Position numbers and translations under genes: made by a program. From Branchiostoma floridae (lineage: Eukaryota; Chordata; Leptocardii; Amphioxiformes; Branchiostomatidae): a stretch of 64,000 nt of DNA. Shown one piece after another: positions 33,604 to 45,600 of the stretch. Where the stretch lies: assembly GCF_000003815.2 (NCBI RefSeq), contig NC_049995.1, positions 12,939,436 to 13,003,435 on the forward strand. The letters run 5' to 3'. Position 1 is the stretch's first letter; every line of letters begins with the position of its first letter. The notes beneath the pieces were generated by a model that searched no databases, was not told where the DNA came from, and saw only the letters and a program-made list of their open reading frames with translations.

Positions 33604-36600
33604 TCACATCATTGCCAACTGGAAAAAAAGGAACAAAACACTTGTTAATTGCACTGGCTAACAGCAAAACCAAAAAGACCAGAAATGAATTGTAGGAAAG
33701 GTAACAAAAATCTGTTAATCAAGTGGGCAATGGAATCCTACCAAATGCAATTGCAAAGTAAACACTTGACCATTTTGCCAATGCTTGAAAATTTGAAACC
33801 CCATACCAAATTACAAATTAAAATGGTACACTCAGCTTATAAGCAGTGAGCCTTACTGGAAGAATATGATACATGAACAAACACTATTACCAGCAGACTA
33901 GCCCCCTGCTGTATTGATTGCACAGTCAAGTTTTTCAAGGCTCTTGAAACTGAGATGGGCACACTCTATACATTCATCTAGTGCAAGAAGGATTTTATCC
34001 CACAACAACAATAAAACTTTAAAGCTACTTTAAAACCAAGACTAACCAGATCTTCTGCCTCAGCTTCTTCCATTTCTTCTGGCTCCTCAGTCTTCTGCTC
34101 CACTATCTCAAGGAACTGGACATAGAACAGAATGTCAAGTTATACAACAACAACAAAAAGCAAAAAAAGCAAGCAGAGATGGCAGACTTCAGCCCTTAAT
34201 GGCTTAAGATTCTTCCTATCAGATGGGAAAAAAGCAACATCAGCACTGTGTATATCTCAGGTAATGTTAAATTTGCAGGCATACAATACACATTGCAGGC
34301 ATACACGCAAACGCACATGCATACACGCTCAAAACAGTTCAATGCCCACCTTTCCTGCCTCCTCTTTTGACACGGATGTCTCTGAAGATTCTTCTGATGA
34401 AATCAGTGTTACCTTTTCTGTAACAAAGAAGGAAATCATTTACCTCATATAGATACAGATTCTGAGATATGTACAGGAAAAACAAAAACTAAGTCAGATG
34501 AAAACTATAATTGATCACAATGTATCATAATAACAAATTTAAATAATCTTTCAACAAACTAAAAACTGTGTAAATACAGGTCTAAAAACATGTTGAAACA
34601 TCTTAGAATTCATTATGAATGTTTGGACTTGAACAAGTCCTTATGATTATTATTAAATGCAAGACAATATCAGATGAGATGTCTCGAATGGGGTGAATAT
34701 GTGAATAACACAAAAGAAAGACATAGCTTTAAGCAACAAAATTTTAAGCTAAGTCTTACCTCGCACCATGCAGTCCCAGAAGTCCTTTCTACCCTTGTTG
34801 AACAGTGTCTCCTTAAAGCCTCTCAAGAAGGTGTTGAATTGGTCTGGCTCTCCCAACTGGAAATAAAATCACCAGGAGGTTCATAATCTCTTTTCTATAA
34901 ATTGTATTTTCTATTACACAAAATGTACTGATGTGCCTACCTGTTCAAGACTGAAATATGTACAATCATTTAAAAAAAATTGTTCTGGAAATTAGTGGAG
35001 TCCATCCCCAGTGACTGTACACACTCCTTGGATTGACTGTAGAACTGGTCACCAAAGGAATCCATCACAAGTTCTTCTATTCCCCATGTTACTTCTGAAT
35101 CAGCAGAACCACCCCTCCCTCCACGTAGATCCCCACACTACACAGACATACCACAGTAAAATCCCCATGTTTGTCCTCCCATACCTTAGCTGACTCCTTC
35201 CTCAGTGCCAGTAAACACTCCATGGCTTTCCCGTAGAACTGGTCACCAAACGACTCCATCACAATTTCTTCTATCCGCTTCTGTAGCTGAGCTGAGGCTG
35301 TGCAAGAAAAATAAGCACATTCAAGATCTTAGAAATATAGGTTGGTCATGTGATTTAGTTCAAGACATTTTGTTTTGTAGCATTTTCTGTTAATTCTAGT
35401 AAATTTTAAAATTAGGCATTTTGTTGTATTTCATATTTATTTGATTGCAGTCTTTGTGTCGTTCAACTTACATCATCATTTTCTACCAACATTTTCTCAT
35501 AACATTTAGGTACGGAACAATGATTCTATAACATTTTAATGATAAATCATGTCATTTAGATTTACTTTTCATTATAATTTCATATCACTCCATACTATTT
35601 TCATGTCTTTCAATAGGTACATTTATTTGTCAACTTATATCATAACATCTTAATATAATTTTTCAAAACGTTCTAACCATAGATCTCACCTTCCATGAAC
35701 TTGTCGTCATCCTTCCTACTGATCATGGCCCTGAAGTCCTCCAGAGGTCGCACCGACCCGACCTCCGTGACCGGCCCTTGCGCCAGTCCCGCCATCGTCA
35801 GCCCTCCGTCTCCGCCGGCATCTGTGTCCAGTCTGGGCTTCTTTGCTGCCGGTTCTGCATCATCCCTGCAATATGAACATGATCAGGAATTATTACAGTC
35901 CTTAGAATGCCGGTGGAAAGACACATTAAAACAGCATAAAAAAAGAAATTAAAAGAAATTCAACTTTGTTTTCACTAAGAGAACTGGCACTGCAGCTTGA
36001 ATAAAAATTTATTCTCATTAAATATGAGACTGAGGTGCCTGAGATTAGCTTTGACTCCTTTGCTGTACTTTCTACATCATCCCTGCGATAGAAACACAGT
36101 AAAAATAACTAGTGGAAATTCTGCTGGTTTTGCATTGTCTCTACAATATATACATGATCATAATCATTCTTAGAAAAAAAGTCCCAGCTCCCAGTTGTTC
36201 TGTGTCACTGCCTCCTCCTTTTTTTGTGAATGTCTTATCATAATTCCTAAAGATGAATTGGATAATGTTTTACCCTCCACCAAAGATGTTCTGTGCCGTG
36301 GTCTCCTCCTTCTTCTTGGTGACGACCTCCAAAGGAAATGCAGCCTTTATCTTGTCCACACAGGGCTGGGCCTGGGTCAGTAGGTCCTGTTGAGGCTGGA
36401 GATAGCTGCAACAAACCACACAAATCTTCAAACACAGCATACAAACATATAAATGGGTGTTAGCATGAAACTTTATCTGACAATTCTGTAGAAAATGCGG
36501 ATGTTGTCGGCCAAAACTATCTTTAGTGGTTCGAAAAAGTTGTTTCATAAAAATGAATGTTTTCTTGTTGACACACAGCTGTGATCATGAATATCAGGCT

Positions 36601-39600
36601 GGGTTTTGGCTAATGAGTCCTGTTGATTCTGGAGGCAAATGAAACAAACCACAGACTCCATAGTACTTCAAAAATATCATTAAAACATAAAAATCGTGTT
36701 TCTCTTGGTCCTGGTGCAGCTTCTCAGGTAACTGTACCAAACCACAGAAACCTTCTGAGCTTAGCTACCTACCTAGTCCCTTGACCTCCAGGTCGTTGGG
36801 GGGACAAGGTGGCCATGAAGCTAGAGAGTTGCCTTCAGGTTTGTCTTTCCCTAGCCAGGGTTAACCTCTTAGCTTAGCTACATCAATAACAATAAACTCA
36901 AAAGGAAATGCAATGATTGGAATGATTGATTGATTGATCTATGTATGGTGGATGGATGGATGGATGGATGGATGGATGGAGGGAGGGATGGAGGGAGGGA
37001 TGGATGGATGGATGGATGGATGGATGGATGGATGGATGGATGGATGGATGGATGGATGGATGGATGGATGGATGGATGGATGGATGGATGGAGGTACTAA
37101 CTTGAGAATGGTCTGGTTTGGCGGAGGCAGCTGGGGGTCATCAGGGTTCAGCGCTCGGGCAGACAGACACTGGTACAGCCGCTGTAGGTGAGGGTTAAAG
37201 GTCAACTTTGGCTTCAGGTACTGCTGCTGTTTACCATCCTCATCCCTGCAGGTAAACAAAAACAACTGTTTATAAATAGGCCGGCAGGTAAACAGAAAAA
37301 CAACAGTATATGTTGCAGGTAAACAAAACAGCTTGTCATTAATATGATGCAGGTAAACAATTATGACCAATTAATATGTATGTTGCAAGTTTAACAAAAT
37401 TGGAAGTTTATAAATTTGTCTGCAGGTAAATAAAACAATGGTACAAATGTGTTTGTAGGTAGAGTAAAACATTTGCCTTAAGATCACTGCAAATATGTTG
37501 TATGTAAACAAAAAAACTGTTTATGAGCAGGTAAACAAAACTGTCTGTAAATACGATGCTGGTTAACAAATAGCTGTTTGTAAATATATGTGCATGCAGG
37601 TAAACAAAACACCTGTTTATAAATACATATATGTCGGTTTATGAACCCTCTGTTTATGAATTACAAATTGAAAACAGGTAAACAAAATCAACTCTAAATA
37701 TGTTGCTGGTAAACAAGAAGAAAGAAGTTTATACTTCAAGTTGACTCACTTGTCAGGCATGACCAGGTTCATGTTGTCAATGAGGTCATCCACTGCCGAT
37801 AGCTGGTCGTCTGAAACACATTGAAAGTTGTAGAGTAGTGAGGATTCAGTTATCAAATACAATATCACAATGTTTTCACATGACACATACAAACACCAAC
37901 TTTAATAAACTTTAAGGAAACACAGCCATTTGCATTCCAGTGAACTAGTTACTGTACTGTAGTTTAAATGTTTTTGAACACCTAGAGAACATTCTCACTG
38001 ATAATAATCAGTTGAAGTTGAATGTATTTGACAATGTGTGAAACTGAAAGAGCGGCCACTGCCATTCTAAATATCATGATACTATACGCAGAGAGACGGT
38101 AAAAATATCAAAGACAATCCAATCTTTTGGACATCGAACTTGCAGATGTCTTGTCCTACAAATAAGTAGTATAGTACCAGATGGTTGATTCTTGTTGTTG
38201 GGGTGGAGTGAAGAGAAGGTGTATTTCCGCATGTCCTCCATAAATGGCAACATGATGCACAGCAAACACTGGAAATAAAACACAGTGGAAATCAAATTAA
38301 ATCATGTCATAATGTAGGACTCTAGCACAATAAGAAAAATAATTTTTATAAGTCTTTGATATTAAGAGTATGAATATCATGTTGATGACCTAGTCTTGTG
38401 TTCTCTCGCGTGATTGAGACTAGGTCCATGACCAAGATGTGCTGTCAGACATTGAAAATTTGGAGGTAACGTTATGTACCTTACCATTAAAAACAGTCAT
38501 TGCTTGAAGAAAATTGGAATAACTGTATTCATACATGACTGATGAACCTCTTCAACCATGTTGAGTGAAATTTTAATATTTTGTCACACGTCAAAATAAA
38601 GTTCCAAGGGATTCCAAACTTTGAAGATGCTTACCTCGTAGTTGGGCTTGATGTGAGGGGTCAGGAAAGCAACCTTTGGGGCACTGTTCTTGTTGTAAAC
38701 ATATCTGAAAAGAAGAAAATGGCTTGTTTGGACCTTTTAATCACTCTAATAGACCCCTTTAATGGAGGTAATAAGGGAGGAGGTAAGGGTCATAGATTGA
38801 CAGATACAGATTACAAGCTTGGGCTACCAAAAAATCTACAAACTATACACTGTGCAGTAACAGTTACTGTTAACACAGTTGGAGAATCTTACAGCACAAA
38901 ATAATTGACGCAATCTACCCTGAATTTCATCATTACTGTTACATACCTGACTATGGCCACCATGTTGGTCTCATACAGAGCATGGATGAATGCTGACAAG
39001 GCTACAGCTGCAGGCTAAAAGAACAGAAAATCAGTTAACAGTCATACAATATGATGTTACACTTTACACAACAAAGTACTGAAAAATTTCACTAGGCCTC
39101 CCCTTGTCTTTCAGAATCTATTGAGTTATAGACTACCGATTGGGTGCATTTACCGGTTATGCTAAAGAAGAAAAAGTCATTCCTCCAGTACAGGGAGTTC
39201 CTCTCAACCTTATTTCTTGTTTTCTTCTTGTCAGCCAGCATTAATTAAACCCCTTCTGGAACTTACCTTATGTTGGCAGACAGAAAGAAAACCTGACAAA
39301 ATAGAAATCCCAATAAAAACATGTAACATACAACTAAAAAGATGTCAAAAACATTTGATTGGAGAGTGATCCTTACCTCATCACCCTCCTCTGCTACAAA
39401 ACAGCGGACAGAGTCTCCCATGTAGTACTGTCTCTTCACCTGAAAAACAGTTTGTGAGACAAAAACTTCAGTTTACCAGCCAGCTTCTAAACAAATATAA
39501 CGTTAGACACACACTCTGACATGCACAAAATCAATGCATGTATGCACACACTCATCACAATGTCAAACACATGCAGAAACAGTCTAACATTCACACAAAT

Positions 39601-42600
39601 ACAGTCACATAGACAGACACAAACATGGACAGACACACACATGCACTCACAAACACATACACATGAGTACACACACACACACATACACAATGCACACATA
39701 CACAATGCACATACACACCCACAAACACACACATCCACACACATGAGTCAGTACAAACACAAACACACATTCAAGCATACAGACGCATACACAAAATGTC
39801 CTGCAAACAGACACACACACACACAGAATGATGAATGTGCATACTCTATGTCAAACAACACATGCATACCATAGACAAATACACTTCTGAGTCAGACAAG
39901 GAAACAGTCTCCCAAACTTACATTGTCCGCCCTGGTGAATCCCAGGACATCAAAACACTTGGCATCAGTCTTGAACTTCATCTGGCTCTCATCGTCTGTG
40001 CTGAAGGGCACGATGGTGTTTCCATATCTGTATCCTGGGAAAAAAAGGAAAATAATTATCGTACAATCATGTATCACCAGTTCACCTTTATCTGTGGGGT
40101 AACCTGTTCATTGTTTTTAGAAACGTGGTATTTGTTATGTCAAGTTGACAGACGGTGGCTTCAACTGATTTGAAATATTGCCACTTGAAACCACCAACCG
40201 TTGACTTTAACATCCCAAAGTAATTTCATTTTCACCTTGTTTTTTAAACGGATATAGGTTACTCCGTAGATAAAGGTGAACTATCGTAATGTCTGATTTC
40301 TTGTTCCTTGGGAATAACTCCATTGGGAAAAGTTCAACTTGAAAGCTGAACATTTGTAAATCACTTACATTCAATTACACACAAACGCTTCTGAAAAGAC
40401 AAGCCTTTGTTTACATGGATCTGTCTATAATTTTTATTCAAAGCCTTCTCGTAGAGTTCTACATGTGATTATATTATTTTTACATATTTTTTCCATTTAA
40501 CCAAAATTAAGGAAACTCCATTCAAAGATTCGGACTGTGCACCTTAACTCTTGCCTTTGAGTAAGTGCTGAATCATTGCAACAGTTGTTTACTAAATTTG
40601 TTGCAATGCACCAGTGCTTATGGGGATCTGCCAGCCATCCGGCATGCAAATTGAATTGATGGTGTTCAAATGTAGTTCCGGGTCTATAACTTGAAGATTT
40701 TTTTGCTTGGAAAATAGGTAGAAATTCTGGCAGTTTTGAGGTCAATGTGACTGGGGAGGGTTTCTACTTTCTGATTATGGCCAAAAAGCTGAGTTTTTGT
40801 GGTTATCAGGGGATATAAAGTTGGGACTATTTCCTGGTTGTGCAAGGGCCTCTTCCCTTCAAGTTGGTGGTTATGCGTTTGAGGGGGTGGGAAGGTTTTG
40901 GGGTATTTTTCTGCAAATCATGCCGTAAGATTTCTAATGACAATGGGATTTATCACAGCTGAGATGATGGGCTTTCATGTGAGGGTAAGTTTGTTTGCCA
41001 GTAACGTCAGAAAGGTGAGTCATTGGCACTCATGTCTGTCTTTCTGTGCCTTTTTGAGTCAATGGACCGTGGATTGCCTGGGGGCTGTTCTTATGATGTC
41101 ACATCATTAGTCAGGGGAATCCCCTTACTCACAGTTTGGCCACACCTACACAAGAGGTAAGAAAGTGCGATTGTTCACCCAATCCATGTTTTTCCCTTTT
41201 CCCCCACCTTGTTATCAAGCGCCATTGAATAGAATACTGAAAAAATTGGCTTGAGGGCTTGTGCTATATGTATGCTGTATCTTAGATAATGCATAAGTTT
41301 ATAAATAGCACAATAACCTTGGTCATAGTTTGCCCATGACTCATGCATATCCCCCCTCCCCAAAGACACACACAAAGAAAAGAGTTCTGCTCTCATGATC
41401 AGCATCTGGTTGCCATGCAGATTTTACTTGGCGCTACCGCGGATTTAACACTACAGCGAACACTCCATTTTCCGGCTACCGCGAAAGTAAAGCCCGCAAA
41501 CTTAAATGCATGTACAGTAATTAGTTTTAGCCATGTATTGACTAACCAAAAGACTTAAAACCACAGTTTTTTTCTGATTGTTATACTTTCTGAGTGCACA
41601 GAGATGGAATTTCAGTCTTTTTTTAGTAAGTTAAATAACAGTGTTGTGTGTGTGTGATATGTGTGCGTATGTGTGTGTCACAAATGTGCTCACATTGAAA
41701 GAACATTTTAAAAGCACTTAAGCCACTATACTACTGGAAAGTTGTTGAAAGGCTTCAAGGTAATCTAATGTTGAAAGTTTTGCTGAATATGGTGAATTTT
41801 GTTGTAACACTTAGTTTAAAGTCTTGTAATTGTCATTTTGGGAGGAGAGGGTGTCATTCCAAGAAACAATTGATTGAAATGGTAACTGTTTAAATGTTTT
41901 AATCAATTAGGATTTTACAAAGAAGGCCATAACAACAAAACAACTGTTACATTGTCTAAATGTTTTAACATGTAGGATTCCCTTCCATCATGAGGAAAGT
42001 TGTTTGGCTACTCCTGCTGCTTCCATGGCGGGTCCAGGGCCAGCTAGAGCCCTCTACATCAACAACTGCCACTGCTACAGGGAGTCCCTCTGCAGCTTCT
42101 ACAGAGAAATGCCCAGAGTTGTATGCATATGATGAATGGGTGCATGACTGTTTACCATGCAGCATATGCATCTCATACCCCAATTCACCATTCTGCCATG
42201 CATGTCCAGAGTTTAATAAGGAAACTCCTCAGGCACCTGCACCAGCAGGTCCTGACTCAGAAGTGGACTTAGAGACATCTGATGTAGTTGGACAATCCTC
42301 AGGTGAGTACTACATGATTTACAATGTATGTTGTCTTTTTACTTGGTCTACAGTAAACCGTATGAAATTGTACTATAATTGTAGACTCTTACAACATTGT
42401 ATAAGACCTGTAAAAATTCAAACTTGGAATCATCATATGCATTACTTAATTTATGAGGCCAAGATCTAACAACAGGTGGTCTAGCACTAATGTAAATATA
42501 TTTTGAAAGGAATTGTAGAATCCAGTCAATTATGTATTTCAGGCCAGAATTATCGAATCATGTTTCCCAGGAAGGAAACATTCTGATTTTGTCGACGTTC

Positions 42601-45600
42601 ATTTTCATCTTTTTCATCCGGGAGGGATCTAATCAAAACTCAGAAAAAACTGGGAGCTATAATATGCTTTCCGCCTTACCAGCTTTTTGATTGGCCGAAA
42701 ATCTGTCTTTCTCGGGGATACGTCACTGGTGGACCTATCAATGGGCAGGACTCAAATAGCTCGCTATCGCCTTCTTTACCAGGATGCAATGAAAAACCGG
42801 GAGGGACGTATGCGAATCGGCCATATGTTCGACCAAAAAGGCGTTCCAGGAGGAAGTTGCCCGCCATGGAACGAATGAGATCACAAACTTTTCACACAAA
42901 AACATTGTGTTCAGAAGATTAGACATTGGAATCTTGGAATGAACGGACCTATTTAAGCTATGCCCTACATTTCTATACCTGTTAGAACAAGTCAAATATG
43001 TTTGTGTTGGAAGCAACGTAGTGGTTAATGCATCATCATTCTTAACCATTTTAGCAGCTTCAACCCGAGTTCGAGTCCGCGGAGGGTGATTTTTTTTCAA
43101 TTGTCCTTTTTTTCCTTTTTAAACATGCATTTAATATAAGAATACTTTCATCTTGCGACCAGAACCATCAAAACCCACCTTTGGGACTTTCTGTTCTGCA
43201 TTTGCGTGCATGTTTTGGTAAAGAAACAGGGCTTGATTGTCAACGTATACAAAACACACCAGTATCAGTGCCAAGGCAAGAGGTAGGGGGGTAGATTTGC
43301 GTAATCAATAAGTTGCTCCAATGAAAATTTAGCGATCGATCAGTGTCACCGTTTTATCTGTTCTAGTTAATGGCGGTGCATGCAGGACACTCCAAGAAAT
43401 GAAGAAAAAAAACTCAGGCATTCTGTAGTTACTGTAACAAAAATATTCAAGACCTGTAAATCAAGATTGAACATGAATCTGAGAACCATTTATTTCATTC
43501 GGATCTTTATACAATGTACACTGTAATATTAGTTGGAAGACTTTCTACACAACACTTCCTATTTTCTGTCCTGGTGCTGATGATAATGTTGAGAACCATG
43601 TTTTGCAAAGTACATCATTCTATGTATGTATACTAAAGGCAAGTTTCATACAACTATGAAAATATACACTTTTCTCCTTTGTCATCTTTATTTGCCACAA
43701 AATCAATTTTCAATATCAATTGAACTTCTTTCCACAGACTTCCTACCTATGCTGACTGGAGCTATTGTTGGAATCAGCATTATGTTTCTGGTTATTTTGG
43801 CCCTAATTTTGAGCTTCAAGGTATCATTCATTAGGGCGAAATGGGTCAAATTGGGTTTAATGAACAAGCAGCCACAGCGAAAAAAGAGGTAAGATAACTT
43901 TGATATTGATTAGAGAACTAATGTAAATCAAAATGGTACCCAAAGTGTTCCCACATGAGTCTGTAGTTCACCTAATCACTACATTTGTATGTCATTTAAG
44001 GTTGTAAAACAGAAGTTATAATTAATTGACCCAAGAAATACTTGACATGTGTGATTGTATCTTGGAAACTGGAATGCCTTTTGATACAATAAGCATTTAA
44101 GTGTTTTTTACGTAATGATTATGCCATCATTGAATAATCAATTAAATCAATGATAATCATTAAAGAAATGATAATCATTGAAGAAATGATAATCATTGTT
44201 TCTTGCATTGCTTTCAGCAAAAATGGAAGAACTATCGATGCACCAGATCTGCAACTAAGTGAAAGAATGCATGGAGCCAATTGCAATTTGAATGTACTGA
44301 TAGCCCAGGCACCAAAGACTTTACCTCCAAAAACACAAAATGCAATTGCACAGATGCAAAAGAAAAGTGTCCAGTTTGTGCCAGATGGAAACATATTTGA
44401 CTCTGACTCTGACATAAGTCTTTGTGAGACTAGAACATGTAGTTCTGCAGCAGACAGTGGATATTGTGCTCCCATTGTATTGACACCATCTAACAGACTC
44501 AGTGTGATACAAATGTCTCAATGTGAAGACGAAAGTTGCAATGAGAGCACAGACTCTGTGTGTAGTAAGATCAACATTGCTACATTTGATTGTAACTCAG
44601 TTGTTTTCTTTTCGGAGGCTCTTATTGGCAAAGACGGCGGTATCTTAATGCTTCCTAATGCTGCGACTTCTCTACTATTCAGTCCACATTCTATCTCAAA
44701 CCAGATTGACATTACCCTGGAAATACTGCATAACCCAGTTATACTGCCTGACTTAGGGGAAGATGAGACTTTGGTCAGTCCTTTTGTGTGCTGTGGTCCT
44801 CACGGCTGGACCTTCAACAAACCTGTGCTGTTAACATTTCCTCACTGTGGCATGTCTGACACAAATGACTTTACCTTACTTGTCAGTGAAACAAGTAGTC
44901 AGCAGGTTCCAGATTGGGTAGAAGTTAGCAATGCTACCCCAGGTATTGAGTACTTTGTCAGGGACAGCGAATGCCTTGTGTACACCAAACATTTCACAGG
45001 GTTTTCTCTGAAGTCTAGGGGCCCCAAGCAAGTACGTTTACTCGCTTTTTCAAGCGTATCTGATAACTTGTACAGGCTTAGGGTCTACTGCATCAATGAT
45101 ACAAAAGATGCCATTGATCGCATTAGGAGGGAAGAACAGGAATTTGGGTTCAAGCCAACCGACAGGGGGATTTCGATGACCTTCTTGAATAACAAGGAGG
45201 ACATTCGTCTGAAAGCAAACTTAGAGACACCAGGCTGGAAGTTTCTAAACAGTTCACAAGAGCTTGTGATCAGCTACAATTCAGTTCGGGGAAAGAGGGA
45301 TGGTAATGTGATGTTCAACCTTCAAGCAGAACCAGACCTTAAGGGAGACGCAAGGGTTCTGTCCCTGAGCATACATGCTTTTCAGGAAGGCAACTCAGAC
45401 TCTCCAACATACAGTGTTGCTGAGGAGTTGCCAATTGGAGAGTTTGAAATGACCCCATCTCTGCCTTCCTACCACAGATGTGATCATAGAGGGGCATGTA
45501 ACTGTGTGACACAAACGCAGGTCTACACAGTACACACTAACATTACAAACCAGGCAAGGGTGTCTTTTCTGAACACTCTAGGAAGCCACAGAAATCTTAC

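Noticed and set aside
36939..37370. 143-aa minus-strand ORF rich in HPSI
   Set aside because: Most of it translates the TGGA microsatellite. Only the part over 37102-37245 is real Ku80 coding sequence.
39487..39874. ORFs on both strands rich in Cys/Val or His/Thr
   Set aside because: They translate a CA microsatellite and have no domain.
43004..43090. Functional tRNA gene
   Set aside because: A- and B-box-like motifs are present, but the 5' and 3' ends do not form an acceptor stem and no anticodon arm is convincing. SINE-like is more likely.
44150..44217. Start of the ZU5/death protein at an ATG in this stretch
   Set aside because: The residues ([10 protein letters not shown]...) translate an AATGATAATCATT repeat in the intron. 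A clear acceptor at 44217, with phase fitting exon 2, places the real exon start at 44218.
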